Source: Dyella sp. GSA-30 (GTDB lineage Bacteria > Pseudomonadota > Gammaproteobacteria > Xanthomonadales > Rhodanobacteraceae). From it: a DNA stretch of 64,000 nt. The stretch covers positions 1,403,524 to 1,467,523 of the forward strand of contig NZ_AP027042.1 of assembly GCF_027924605.1 (NCBI RefSeq). The letters are read 5' to 3'. A model generated the notes under the pieces. It had not been told where the DNA came from and did not search any database. It worked only from the letters and a program-made list of their open reading frames with translations. Of this stretch, positions 35,158 to 44,231 are shown in pieces. The position numbers and the translations under genes are program-made. Each line of letters begins with the position of its first letter. Within the stretch, counting starts at the first letter, position 1.

Positions 35158-36180
35158 TCAACGACGCCGTTCGGCGAGGATGGGGCGTCCTGATTCGATC
35201 ACGGCCAGCGCAGCGGCACCGATCAGGCCTGGCTCGGGATTCATGATCGCCTGCGTCGGGACCTTCTCCATGATGTCGCGGAAACGGCCCTTGGCTTCGA
35301 AGCGTTCGCGGAAATGTCCACGTCCCAGCCACGGCAGCAGGATCGGGATCAGGCCGCCGGTGAGATACACGCCGTCCCATGCGCCGAGCGTCAGCACCAG
35401 GTCGCCGGCGACGCTGCCGAAGATGCCGGCAAACGTTTCGACCGTGCGCACGCAGATCGGGTCGCTGTTGTTGTTGGCACGTTCGGTGATGTCTTCGGGC
35501 AGCAGGTCGTCCGGCTTCTGGCCGGCGATGGCGCAGATCGCGTCATACAGATTGACCAGGCCCTGGCCACAGATCAGGCGTTCATTCGACACGCGGCCGA
35601 ACTTGCCATTGAGATACTTGAGGATATCGATGTCTTCGGGGCTATGCGCGGCAAAGCCGGCGTGGCCGCCTTCGGTCTGCAACACACTGCAGTGACCGTC
35701 GCGCACCAACAGGCCGCCGACGCCCAGGCCGGTACCGGGGCCGACCACACAGAAGGTCTGTTCCTGATGTGCGCCGATATCGGGCAGGGCGAGCTTGCCC
35801 ACTGGCACCAGGTCGTTCTGCTTGAGCAGGATCACCGCCATGCTTTGCGCGGCGAAATCGTTGACCAGATGCACCCAGTCCATCTTCAGTTCGTCGGACA
35901 ACTTGTGCGCCGCGATGGACCAGGGGTTGTTGGTGATCTTGACGGTTTCGCCGTCGCTGATGCGGCCGGCCGCGGCGATGACCGCGTTTTTCGCGGTCAG
36001 GCCGGTGTCGCTGTGGTACTGGCGGATCGCTTCGGCGAGCGAGCCGAAGTCCTTCACGCGATAACGACGAACGGTATCGTGCAGCAACGGGTCCGATTGC
36101 GTGCAATCGGCCAGGCCAAAACGGACATTGGTGCCGCCGAGGTCGGCGAGAAGGGTGTGACTGCTAGCGGAAGAACTCAT
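35158..36180 (-). CDS. glk: Glucokinase (bacterial Glk type)
   Basis: ATP-dependent phosphorylation of intracellular glucose. The 340-residue protein has the ATP-binding LLADLGGTNVRFGLA (residues 10-24), catalytic Asp in HLVNDFAAQSM, GPGTGLGVGGLL and TEGGHAGFAAHSPED of the GlcK/Glk family (PF02685). ATG 36180 has AGGA upstream. It follows the GH1 beta-glucosidase by 46 bp, so glucose released from beta-glucosides would be phosphorylated by the next enzyme of the same transcript. Confidence 0.95.
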   Translation of the reverse strand: MSSSASSHTLLADLGGTNVRFGLADCTQSDPLLHDTVRRYRVKDFGSLAEAIRQYHSDTGLTAKNAVIAAAGRISDGETVKITNNPWSIAAHKLSDELKMDWVHLVNDFAAQSMAVILLKQNDLVPVGKLALPDIGAHQEQTFCVVGPGTGLGVGGLLVRDGHCSVLQTEGGHAGFAAHSPEDIDILKYLNGKFGRVSNERLICGQGLVNLYDAICAIAGQKPDDLLPEDITERANNNSDPICVRTVETFAGIFGSVAGDLVLTLGAWDGVYLTGGLIPILLPWLGRGHFRERFEAKGRFRDIMEKVPTQAIMNPEPGLIGAAALAVIESGRPILAERRR

Positions 36181-36226
36181 GAAAAATCCTGGCAGAGCGG
36201 GTCACGCAAGCCTCTTTCGGTCCGAA

Positions 36227-37576
36227 TCAGTCATCCAGCACCGCGCCGTTGCTTTCGATCACCTTGGCATAAAGTTTCGCCGTCGCCTTGGGCGTACGTT
36301 TTTGCGTGGCGAAATCCACATGGTACAGGCCGAAGCGTTTAGAAAACCCCAACGACCATTCGAGATTATCCAGCAATGACCAGGCGTAGTAACCCTTCAG
36401 ATTGACGCCGGCATCGATGGCTTTGCGCAAGGCCTTCAAATGCTTGCGTAAATAGTTTGTGCGCAGCGGGTCGTCCAGCACCTCGGCCTCGGCCACCGGC
36501 GGGTCATAGAAGGCCGAACCGTTCTCGGTGATGTACATCGGGATATCGCCGTAGCGGCTCTTGAACCAGGTCAACGTATCGGTCAGGCCCTGCTCGAATA
36601 CTTCCCAGCCGGTCTCGGTGTAGGTCTTGTTGGGCTGGCGTACCGGCGTCGCCTTGAGCGGGTACTGGTTCGGGTCGTGCTTAACCACGGCGCGGGTGTA
36701 GTAATTGATGCCGACGAAATCGACCTTCTGCTGGGTCAGCTTGAAATCGTCCTCCGGGAAATCCGGCCAAGCCTCGCCGAAGATTTCCTTGAGCTCGGGC
36801 GGGTAGCTGCCCAGCAGCGCCGGGTCGGCGAACTGCTCATTCATATAGGCGTGCGCGCGTCGCGTGGCGGCCAGATCTTCGGCGCTCTGCGAATGCGGGT
36901 ACTTTGGCTCAATGTTGAACACCACGCCGATCTCGTGCTTGCCGTGTGCGCGATAGGCCTGGATGCCGGCACCGCTGGCGCGCATCAGATTGTGCGCTGC
37001 AATAGGCGCTTCGTATTTGCTGCGATGACCCGGTGCGAGCGCGCCGTGCAGGTAGCCGCCATCGGTGACCACCCAGGGTTCGTTGAGCGTGGACCAGCGC
37101 TGCACGCGGCCGTCCAGCGCCTTGAACATCACTTCGGCGTACTCGGCAAACCAGTGCGCGACATCGCGGTTGAGCCAGCCGCCGCGGTCATCGAGCGCCG
37201 CCGGCAGGTCCCAGTGGAACAGGGTGACATTCGGTGCGATGCCGTTGGCGAGCAGCTCGTCGACCAGGCGTGAATAGAAATCCAGGCCCTTCTGATTGAT
37301 GCGGCCGGTGCCTTCGGGCAGCACGCGCGCCCAGTTAACGCTCAGGCGGTAGCCCTTCAGGCCCAGCGCCTTCATCAACTGCACGTCGTCCTTGTAGCGG
37401 TTGTAGTGGTCGCAAGCGATGTCGCCGGTGTCGCCGCCGACCATCATCCCGGGGGTATGGGCGAAGCGCTCCCAGATGCTCGGGCCGGCGCCATCGGCCA
37501 GCGGCGAGCCTTCGATCTGATAGGCGGACGTGGCGGCGCCCCAAAGGAAGCCGTCGGGAAAGCGGTAGCTGCTCAT
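36227..37576 (-). CDS. GH1 beta-glucosidase
   Basis: A 449-residue family 1 glycoside hydrolase without a signal peptide, so it acts on imported beta-glucosides in the cytoplasm. Acid/base Glu166 is in STLNEPWVV and nucleophile Glu351 in YITENGSAF; the N-terminus FPDGFLWGAATSAYQIEG is the family signature. ATG 37576 is the family start; upstream in-frame sequence is promoter. A LacI-type palindrome lies 35 bp upstream. It heads the bgl-glk-unknown-HAD operon, divergent from ugpC. Confidence 0.94.
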   Translation of the reverse strand: MSSYRFPDGFLWGAATSAYQIEGSPLADGAGPSIWERFAHTPGMMVGGDTGDIACDHYNRYKDDVQLMKALGLKGYRLSVNWARVLPEGTGRINQKGLDFYSRLVDELLANGIAPNVTLFHWDLPAALDDRGGWLNRDVAHWFAEYAEVMFKALDGRVQRWSTLNEPWVVTDGGYLHGALAPGHRSKYEAPIAAHNLMRASGAGIQAYRAHGKHEIGVVFNIEPKYPHSQSAEDLAATRRAHAYMNEQFADPALLGSYPPELKEIFGEAWPDFPEDDFKLTQQKVDFVGINYYTRAVVKHDPNQYPLKATPVRQPNKTYTETGWEVFEQGLTDTLTWFKSRYGDIPMYITENGSAFYDPPVAEAEVLDDPLRTNYLRKHLKALRKAIDAGVNLKGYYAWSLLDNLEWSLGFSKRFGLYHVDFATQKRTPKATAKLYAKVIESNGAVLDD

Positions 37577-37610
37577 GACGTTAAGGCTCTCGATGCCGCA
37601 TCGCGGCTTG

Positions 37611-37626
37611 ATGTAAACGATTACAT
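37611..37626. promoter_or_regulatory. LacI-family-type operator shared by bgl and ugpC
   Basis: ATGTAAACGATTACAT: 6-bp perfect arms ATGTAA/TTACAT around a central CG, the shape of LacI/GalR-family operators (TGTAAnCGnTTACA). It lies 35 bp upstream of the beta-glucosidase and 110 bp upstream of ugpC, and probably controls the first and perhaps both. No LacI-family gene is in the window, so the regulator is encoded elsewhere. Confidence 0.72.
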
Positions 37627-37735
37627 TGCGAGAATATCCGAATATTCCCCACTTGTGCAGCCATTTGGCGCATCGTGGGCCGGTTTTATCCCATCCCGCA
37701 GGCTTAGGCGCCCGGCCAGGCCAGGAGATACATGC

Positions 37736-38830
37736 ATGGCCAGTGTTCGTCTCGACAAGCTGCGCAAGGTCTATCCCAACGGCCATGTCGGGGTAGCCGA
37801 TGCCAGCTTCGAGATTGCCGACGGCGAGTTGCTGGTGCTGGTGGGTCCCTCCGGCTGCGGCAAGACTACCTTGCTACGGATGATTGCGGGCCTGGAAACC
37901 ATCAGTGGCGGTACGCTGAGTATCGGCGACCGTGTCGTGAACGAGGTGGCACCGAAGGATCGGGACATCGCGATGGTGTTTCAGAACTACGCGCTCTATC
38001 CGCATATGACCGTGGCCGAGAACCTCGGCTTTGGCCTCAAGCTGCGCAAGCAGGATCCGGCCGAGATCGATCGCCGTGTACGCGAGGCGGCCGCGATTCT
38101 GGAGCTGGAGCAGCGGCTCGACTCGCGCCCGGCCGCCTTGTCGGGTGGACAGCGTCAGCGCGTGGCGCTGGGCCGTGCCTTGGTGCGCAATCCGAAAGTC
38201 TTCTTGCTCGACGAGCCGTTGTCGAACCTGGATGCCAAGCTGCGTTTGTCGATGCGGGTGGAGATCGCCCGCCTGCATCGCCAGCTCAAGGCAACCATGA
38301 TCTACGTGACGCACGACCAGATCGAAGCCATGACCCTGGGCCAGCGCATCGTGGTGTTGAACGGCGGCGTGATCCAGCAGATCGATACGCCGATGAACCT
38401 CTACGACCGCCCGGCCAATCTGTTCGTGGCCGGCTTCCTTGGCAGCCCGGCGATGAATCTGTTGCACGGCACGTTGCGCCGTGAAAACGGCTGGACGTTG
38501 CAGGCCGCGCAAGGCGTGTTGGCGCTTGGCGAACTGGCGCAAGGCGCGGCGCTCGACGCCTGGCAGGGACGGGAGGTCGTGCTCGGCCTGCGCCCCGAAG
38601 ACCTGATACCGCAGAAAGACGCCGCCGGCGCCCTGTTCAGTGCGCAGCTGGAAGTGGTCGAGCCGGTGGGCAATGAGATGTTCCTCAACCTGCGTTACGG
38701 CGACCAGGCGGTGGTCTCGCGCACGCCGTCGCGCGAGCTGCCCGAGCGCGGCAGCACGCTGCATTTCGGGTTTCATCCGGAACGGTTGCATTTCTTCGAT
38801 GCCGGCAACGGCGAGCGCATCAAAAGCTGA
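37736..38830 (+). CDS. ugpC: Sugar ABC-importer ATPase, UgpC/MsmK type
   Basis: A 364-residue ATP-binding subunit of CUT1-class sugar importers. It has Walker A GPSGCGKTT, signature LSGGQRQRVALGRAL, Walker B VFLLDEPLSNLDAK and the H-loop YVTHDQIEAM. The C-terminal OB-type regulatory domain is present (VLGLRPEDLIP). ATG 37736 has AGGAGA 8 nt upstream. No permease or binding-protein gene is adjacent: this is an orphan ATPase, and such MsmK-like subunits can serve several importers. Position across the shared operator ties it to beta-glucoside use. Confidence 0.93.
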   Translation: MASVRLDKLRKVYPNGHVGVADASFEIADGELLVLVGPSGCGKTTLLRMIAGLETISGGTLSIGDRVVNEVAPKDRDIAMVFQNYALYPHMTVAENLGFGLKLRKQDPAEIDRRVREAAAILELEQRLDSRPAALSGGQRQRVALGRALVRNPKVFLLDEPLSNLDAKLRLSMRVEIARLHRQLKATMIYVTHDQIEAMTLGQRIVVLNGGVIQQIDTPMNLYDRPANLFVAGFLGSPAMNLLHGTLRRENGWTLQAAQGVLALGELAQGAALDAWQGREVVLGLRPEDLIPQKDAAGALFSAQLEVVEPVGNEMFLNLRYGDQAVVSRTPSRELPERGSTLHFGFHPERLHFFDAGNGERIKS

Positions 38831-38956
38831 CTCCCTGCCTGAACGAATCCCGGAGTCTCTCGATGGCGCAGTCAACGCCCTTGGTGACGCCACGTTCTTG
38901 CGATGGAACGGCACGCGCGGGGTGCGCTGCCGTCCATCCACCTTTGGAGAACTCTC

Positions 38957-39298
38957 ATGAAGTCGATTCGTCGTCTTATTGCGGCTGCGTTCGTCGTGTC
39001 CACGGCTGTCGCTTCCGTTGCGATGGCGCAGACCGCCGATGTTCCCGGGCATCCGCGCGTCAACGAGGTCAATCAGCGCATTGACAACCAGCAGAATCGC
39101 ATCAGCAACGGTGTCGCCAACGGCACGATGAATGGCAAGCAGGCGGCCCGCGATGAAACGCGCGATGCGAACATCGCCCAGCGTGCGAGTGCCGACGAGG
39201 CCAAGCACAACGGTCATTTGACCAAGAAGGAAACGCGCAACCTCAATCGCGCGGAAAACCGGAACAGCCGCGATATCCGTCGCCAGAAAGCGCACTGA
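38957..39298 (+). CDS. Small periplasmic repeat-containing protein
   Basis: A 113-residue protein with a signal peptide (cleaved near AMA/QTA). The mature part is highly charged and Asn/Arg-rich, with two related segments: NRISNGVANGTMNGKQAAR and AKHNGHLTKKETRNLNRAE, each containing NG, a short gap, then an E/R/N-rich helix. I do not recognise a named family, though similar exported proteins occur in other proteobacteria. ATG 38957 has GGAGA 7 nt upstream. The mature protein is expected to be helical and soluble. Confidence 0.7.
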   Translation: MKSIRRLIAAAFVVSTAVASVAMAQTADVPGHPRVNEVNQRIDNQQNRISNGVANGTMNGKQAARDETRDANIAQRASADEAKHNGHLTKKETRNLNRAENRNSRDIRRQKAH

Positions 39299-39315
39299 TC
39301 GCGTAACGAACCGAT

Positions 39316-39338
39316 GGCCGCGGCGGGGCGCCGCGGCC
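39316..39338. terminator. GC-rich bidirectional terminator-like hairpin
   Basis: 9-bp perfect GC stem GGCCGCGGC (39316-39324) / GCCGCGGCC (39330-39338) with a 5-nt loop, between the convergent small-protein and S53-protease genes. No T-run is evident. Confidence 0.55.
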
Positions 39339-39352
39339 GTCGTGTTGCGTGC

Positions 39353-40870
39353 TCAGGCTTGCTTCTGCAGGCCCTGCAATGCCGTCAACAGTTTCGTGCC
39401 GTTGGGGCTGCCCCAACCGGTGCAGGCATCCCAGCCTTTGGACGCCTTGAAGTCGCCATTGTTGCCCGACGTGATGTCATGAAACGCGGCAGTACCGATC
39501 TGATAGATCGCCGCATGCACATCACCGAGCGGGCTTCCCAGCGATTGGTTGCAACGCGCAATCAGCGCCGCCCATAGCGGCGCTACCGCGCTGGTGCCAC
39601 CGATCACGGTGTCCTGGCCATCGACGCGTACCGCATAGCCGCTGGCTGGATCGGCATCGCCTGCTACATCGGGAACGCCACGGCCATTCGTGCCGGCGGG
39701 CAGGGTGATGCCGCTCTGCCAATCGGGCTTGGCGACCTGTGCGCTGACGCCACCGCCGGTAGCGCCGTTGTTCGAGGCGGTTTCGTTCCAGACTGTTTCG
39801 CTCTTGATCGTCGTGCCGCTGGCTTGCAGACGCGTGCCGCCGCAGGCGAGCACATACTGGCTGGATGCGGGGAAATCGACATGCGGCTGATTGTCGGTCA
39901 CGCCGTCGCTGGAACCGTCGTCGCCTGCGGCGGCGATGACGGTAACGCCCAATGCCACGGCGTCTTCGAGCGCGCTCTGCATCGCATCGAACGACTGCGT
40001 GCTCCAGTTATTTTCGGGACCGCCCCAGCTGATCGACATGACCGAGGGCTGGTTAGTCGTGTCGTGCGCGGCCTGCGAAATGGCTTCGTAGAAACCCTGG
40101 TCGGTATTGGGCGCAAAGTAGACGGCGATCTTTGCACTGTTCGCCAAGGCGCCGGCCACTTCGATATCGAGCAATACCTCCGCATCCGCGTCGCCGCCTG
40201 GTTGATTGCTCCCGCCGGAGACCGCCACATCGACGACGGTCGGAGTCGTCAACTGCAACGACGAAAAATACGTACTGAGATCGTCGCTCTGATAACCGCC
40301 GCCGAGCTCGATCAAGGCAATCGTCTGGCCGCTGCCGTCCGTGCCATCGGGGTACTGATAGAGCTGACCGACTTGCAGCGGCGTGAACGACTGCGACGCC
40401 GGCTGTTTGGCCCGGCGAAAATGAGGTTTGGCGACCGGGCGCTGATCGAGGCCGAGCACCGCGATGACATGCGGCCCCAATGCCTGGCTCGGCTGCGGCG
40501 CATGCTGGCAACCGGTAAATTGCCGGCCGTCGGGGGTTTCATAACGTCCCAGTTCCACGCCGAAGGCTTTCTGCAGCGCGGATATGCTGCCACGCAGGCG
40601 CATCGAGCGGCGATGCATCTGGCAATCGGTTTCCTGCAGACCGTGGTCGCGCGCAAAACCGCGCAGATGCTCGACATCCGCAGGGTCCGCGCCGAAACGT
40701 TCGCCAAAGCTGGTGCGCGATGGGGCATGTCTGGTTGGCCACTGCGCGGGCTCCGGCGGCGTACCGCGGCGTCGCAGCACGACGGTGACTTCCATCGTGT
40801 CGTCCGTGCCATGCGGGCCGAGGTAGCGGGCGGTTTGTGGGAAGGTCGAAGAGGTGGGCGAGGCAGACAT
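39353..40870 (-). CDS. Kumamolisin-like S53 (sedolisin) serine-carboxyl peptidase
   Basis: A 505-residue acid protease: an N-terminal activation pro-domain (about residues 10-165) and a catalytic domain closely following kumamolisin. The catalytic set is complete: Glu231 and Asp235 (AEVLLDIEVAGAL), oxyanion Asp317 (AAAGDDGSSDG) and Ser427 (GGTSAVAPLWAA). The C-terminal calcium site (FHDITSGNNGDF, GWDACTGWGSP) is kept. There is no obvious Sec signal peptide at ATG 40870; the upstream ATG 40924 lacks a ribosome-binding site. Export route is therefore unclear, as for kumamolisin itself. It likely degrades protein at low pH. Confidence 0.93.
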   Translation of the reverse strand: MSASPTSSTFPQTARYLGPHGTDDTMEVTVVLRRRGTPPEPAQWPTRHAPSRTSFGERFGADPADVEHLRGFARDHGLQETDCQMHRRSMRLRGSISALQKAFGVELGRYETPDGRQFTGCQHAPQPSQALGPHVIAVLGLDQRPVAKPHFRRAKQPASQSFTPLQVGQLYQYPDGTDGSGQTIALIELGGGYQSDDLSTYFSSLQLTTPTVVDVAVSGGSNQPGGDADAEVLLDIEVAGALANSAKIAVYFAPNTDQGFYEAISQAAHDTTNQPSVMSISWGGPENNWSTQSFDAMQSALEDAVALGVTVIAAAGDDGSSDGVTDNQPHVDFPASSQYVLACGGTRLQASGTTIKSETVWNETASNNGATGGGVSAQVAKPDWQSGITLPAGTNGRGVPDVAGDADPASGYAVRVDGQDTVIGGTSAVAPLWAALIARCNQSLGSPLGDVHAAIYQIGTAAFHDITSGNNGDFKASKGWDACTGWGSPNGTKLLTALQGLQKQA

Positions 40871-40974
40871 GAAGCAACACTCCGTGGGGGCGGGTTCTTG
40901 AGGTTGCGCCCGCTCGTGTTGCATGGACGTGTTAGCCGGATCGGGCGTTTAGGCGGATGTCATTTTCTGCGTGA

Positions 40975-42054
<1,080 letters not shown>

Positions 42055-42068
42055 AGGCCTCTCCTGCT

Positions 42069-42175
42069 CGTCATTCCGGCGAAGGCCGGAATCCACTCCT
42101 CAGCGCACATGCTTATCGAATGTTGCCTGACAAGCGATAACTGAGGAATGGATCCCGGCCTTCGCCGGGATGACG
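42069..42175. repeat. 107-bp REP-like element, second subfamily
   Basis: Outer arms CGTCATTCCGGCGAAGGCCG and CGGCCTTCGCCGGGATGACG enclose a 60-odd-nt spacer containing inner arms ATCCACTCCTCAG / CTGAGGAATGGAT. The reverse complement of the spacer resembles that of the 60714-60846 element, so these two form a subfamily separate from the 127-bp one. It lies between convergent hemB and the DUF4865 gene. Confidence 0.82.
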
Positions 42176-42225
42176 ATAGGAGGGACTGAGGTTATTCGAG
42201 TTTCCCTTTCGTTACCCACAGGTGT

Positions 42226-42795
42226 TCATACTTGCGCAGCGGCCGCCGGCACCGACATATGCCCCACCGCATACACCTGTTGAGCCGGATTCGGCGGCAA
42301 CTCGTTCCACAAGCGAAACCGGACCATCGTCCAGCTCCCCGGCTCATAAGCACTCACCGCAGCCAAGGCACCATGCGCCGTGTCGTGCAATGCACGGTCC
42401 CGCTCAATCTGGCGCAATGCCTCAAGATCGGCGTATGGCGCAATCGGCAGCAGTTCGCGCGTTGCGCACACAGCATCGCGCATCTCCGGCTTGAGGCTCG
42501 CCTGCCACACCGGCCACAACCGAATCGACGGACGCCCAAACGCATCGCATAGCGCGGCAAATCCAGGCCCGGCGAGGAACGCGTTCATGCCTTTCTCGTT
42601 ACGCCACAGGTAGAACGGCGCATAGAGGTTCTCCTGCGAGGGCAAACGTTCGTCCCCGCGCGTCGCACTCAGATACGCTTTGAATGCCAGATGGGGGAAG
42701 TCGTCGGTCATCCCACCTTTCTCGGCGATTCGACGGCGGATGATTGCCATGTCGTAGTCGGCCGGAAAGGTGAAGCTGTATTGCATGGCGATCAT
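42226..42795 (-). CDS. DUF4865-family protein
   Basis: A 189-residue protein that fits DUF4865: MQYSFTFPADYDMAIIRRRI at the start, FKAYL, NLYAPFYLWRNEKGMNAFL in the middle. The fold resembles small ferredoxin-like monooxygenase/dehydratase dimers, but no function is established. ATG 42795 overlaps the stop of the tautomerase gene by 4 bp (ATGA), so the pair is co-translated. DUF4865 genes commonly sit beside a tautomerase and a LysR regulator, as here. Confidence 0.8.
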   Translation of the reverse strand: MIAMQYSFTFPADYDMAIIRRRIAEKGGMTDDFPHLAFKAYLSATRGDERLPSQENLYAPFYLWRNEKGMNAFLAGPGFAALCDAFGRPSIRLWPVWQASLKPEMRDAVCATRELLPIAPYADLEALRQIERDRALHDTAHGALAAVSAYEPGSWTMVRFRLWNELPPNPAQQVYAVGHMSVPAAAAQV

Positions 42796-43190
42796 TGCAT
42801 CGCTTCCGCCGCGGTGATCCCGGCCCGACCGCCGCCAAAGGACCAGTCTTCCGACGCGGTCGTATGCACGACCACCATCACGTCCTCCGGATCGATGCCC
42901 GGACCCTCCGCCAGCAATTGAGTCAGGCGGCGATAGAACTGGCGCTTGGTGTCGGCATCGCGCGGACGGCCGACGGTAATCGCGATATGCACGAAATCGT
43001 CCGAGCGCGGTCCGCCGAGATAATCGCGGTCGTAGAAGAACTCGCCCGGTTCCAACTGGTGAATCATCTGGAAGCGATCGTTGGCCGGGGTGTTGAACGC
43101 CTCGTTCATAGCGCGGTAGAGATTGTCAGCGAGCGAGCGCAAATAGTCGGGGGACTTGCCCTTGTGAAGCGTGATGCGTGCGTACGGCAT
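42792..43190 (-). CDS. Tautomerase-superfamily protein
   Basis: A 132-residue protein beginning Met-Pro-Tyr; Pro1 after Met removal is the expected catalytic base. Length and layout (double beta-alpha-beta, with RFQMIHQLEPGEF and RQFYRRLTQLLAEG) fit the malonate-semialdehyde-decarboxylase-like branch rather than short 4-OT enzymes. ATG 43190 has AAGGAG 9 nt upstream. It is coupled to the DUF4865 gene and divergent from a LysR gene that probably controls both. Substrate unknown. Confidence 0.85.
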   Translation of the reverse strand: MPYARITLHKGKSPDYLRSLADNLYRAMNEAFNTPANDRFQMIHQLEPGEFFYDRDYLGGPRSDDFVHIAITVGRPRDADTKRQFYRRLTQLLAEGPGIDPEDVMVVVHTTASEDWSFGGGRAGITAAEAMQ

Positions 43191-43269
43191 GACATGAACT
43201 CCTTAAGGTGACTTGACGAAATGCAGGCTACAGCGGCAGGATGGTCCTGAAAATCGGGAAATTTAGAAG

Positions 43270-43293
43270 TAATAATCCACTTTTTTGGTATTA
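43270..43293. promoter_or_regulatory. Candidate LysR-type binding/promoter site
   Basis: Interrupted dyad TAATA (43270-43274) / TATTA (43289-43293) in an AT-rich stretch, directly upstream of the LysR gene and within the 107-bp tautomerase/LysR divergent region. LysR regulators typically bind such T-n11-A dyads and control the divergent operon. Confidence 0.4.
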
Positions 43294-43297
43294 ATCC

Positions 43298-44182
43298 ATG
43301 CGCCGCATCCATTTCGACCTCGATGTGCTGCGCACCTTCGTTGCCGGCGTGGAGCTCAACAGCTTCGCCAAGGCAGCGGACCGCCTGGGTCGCTCGACCT
43401 CGGCGGTCAGTGCGCAGTTGAAGAAGCTGGAGGATCAGGTCGGCACGCCCATATTGCGCCGCCAGGGCCGCGGCATGGCGCTGACCGAGACCGGGGAGAC
43501 GATGCTGGCCTATGCGCGGCGCCTGCTCGAGCTCAACGACGAGGCGGCCACGGCTTTGCATGGCGCCGAGCTCGAAGGCTGGGTGCGCCTTGGGTTGCAG
43601 GAGGATTTCGGCGAATCGCTGCTGGCGGACGTGCTGGGCCGGTTTGCACGGGCGCATCCGAAGGTGCGGATCGAGGCGCGTATCGCGCGCAATCGCGAAC
43701 TGCTCGAGCGCATCGACAAAGGCCAGCTCGATCTGGCGCTGGCCTGGGACGCGAACTCCAGCACGCCTTACCAGGAACGCATCACCGAGCTGCCGATGCG
43801 CTGGATTGGGCCGGCCCATGGCGCGTTCCATTGGCAACCCGGCGAGCCGGTGCCTCTGGTGTCTCTGGATGCGCCCTGCCTGATGCGTACGGCGGCGACC
43901 ACGGCGCTGGACCGTGCCGGCATACCCTGGCGTATCGCCTTCACCAGCGCGAGCCTTGCCGGCATCTGGGCCGCAGTCGCTGCGGGCCTGGGTATTGGCA
44001 TGCGTACCGAAGCGGGCTTGCCGGGACTGGTCGGCGTGATGACACATACCGCATTGCCGGATTTACCCATGCTCGGCCTGTTTCTGCATCGCGCCAACGC
44101 CGAGCCATCACCGGCAGTAGCACGACTGGATGACATCTTGCGGCAGGCCTTGGCGCCGCTGTCGCGCATCGCAAAGACGTAG
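43298..44182 (+). CDS. LysR-family transcriptional regulator
   Basis: A 294-residue LTTR. The N-terminal winged helix-turn-helix (FAKAADRLGRSTSAVSAQLK, about residues 23-42) is followed by the linker helix and a periplasmic-binding-protein-like effector domain (about 90-290; IARNRELLERIDKGQLDLAL). ATG 43298 is 107 bp from the divergent tautomerase start, the classical layout for a LysR gene and its target. The inducer is unknown. Confidence 0.92.
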   Translation: MRRIHFDLDVLRTFVAGVELNSFAKAADRLGRSTSAVSAQLKKLEDQVGTPILRRQGRGMALTETGETMLAYARRLLELNDEAATALHGAELEGWVRLGLQEDFGESLLADVLGRFARAHPKVRIEARIARNRELLERIDKGQLDLALAWDANSSTPYQERITELPMRWIGPAHGAFHWQPGEPVPLVSLDAPCLMRTAATTALDRAGIPWRIAFTSASLAGIWAAVAAGLGIGMRTEAGLPGLVGVMTHTALPDLPMLGLFLHRANAEPSPAVARLDDILRQALAPLSRIAKT

Positions 44183-44231
44183 GCGGATCCATGCGCTGCG
44201 TGGAATAATCGCGAGAACTTAAGGAGCGCGC

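Noticed and set aside
37611-37626. CRP-type site between bgl and ugpC
   Set aside because: Arms do not match TGTGA-n6-TCACA; the central CG and TGTAA/TTACA arms fit a LacI-family operator better.
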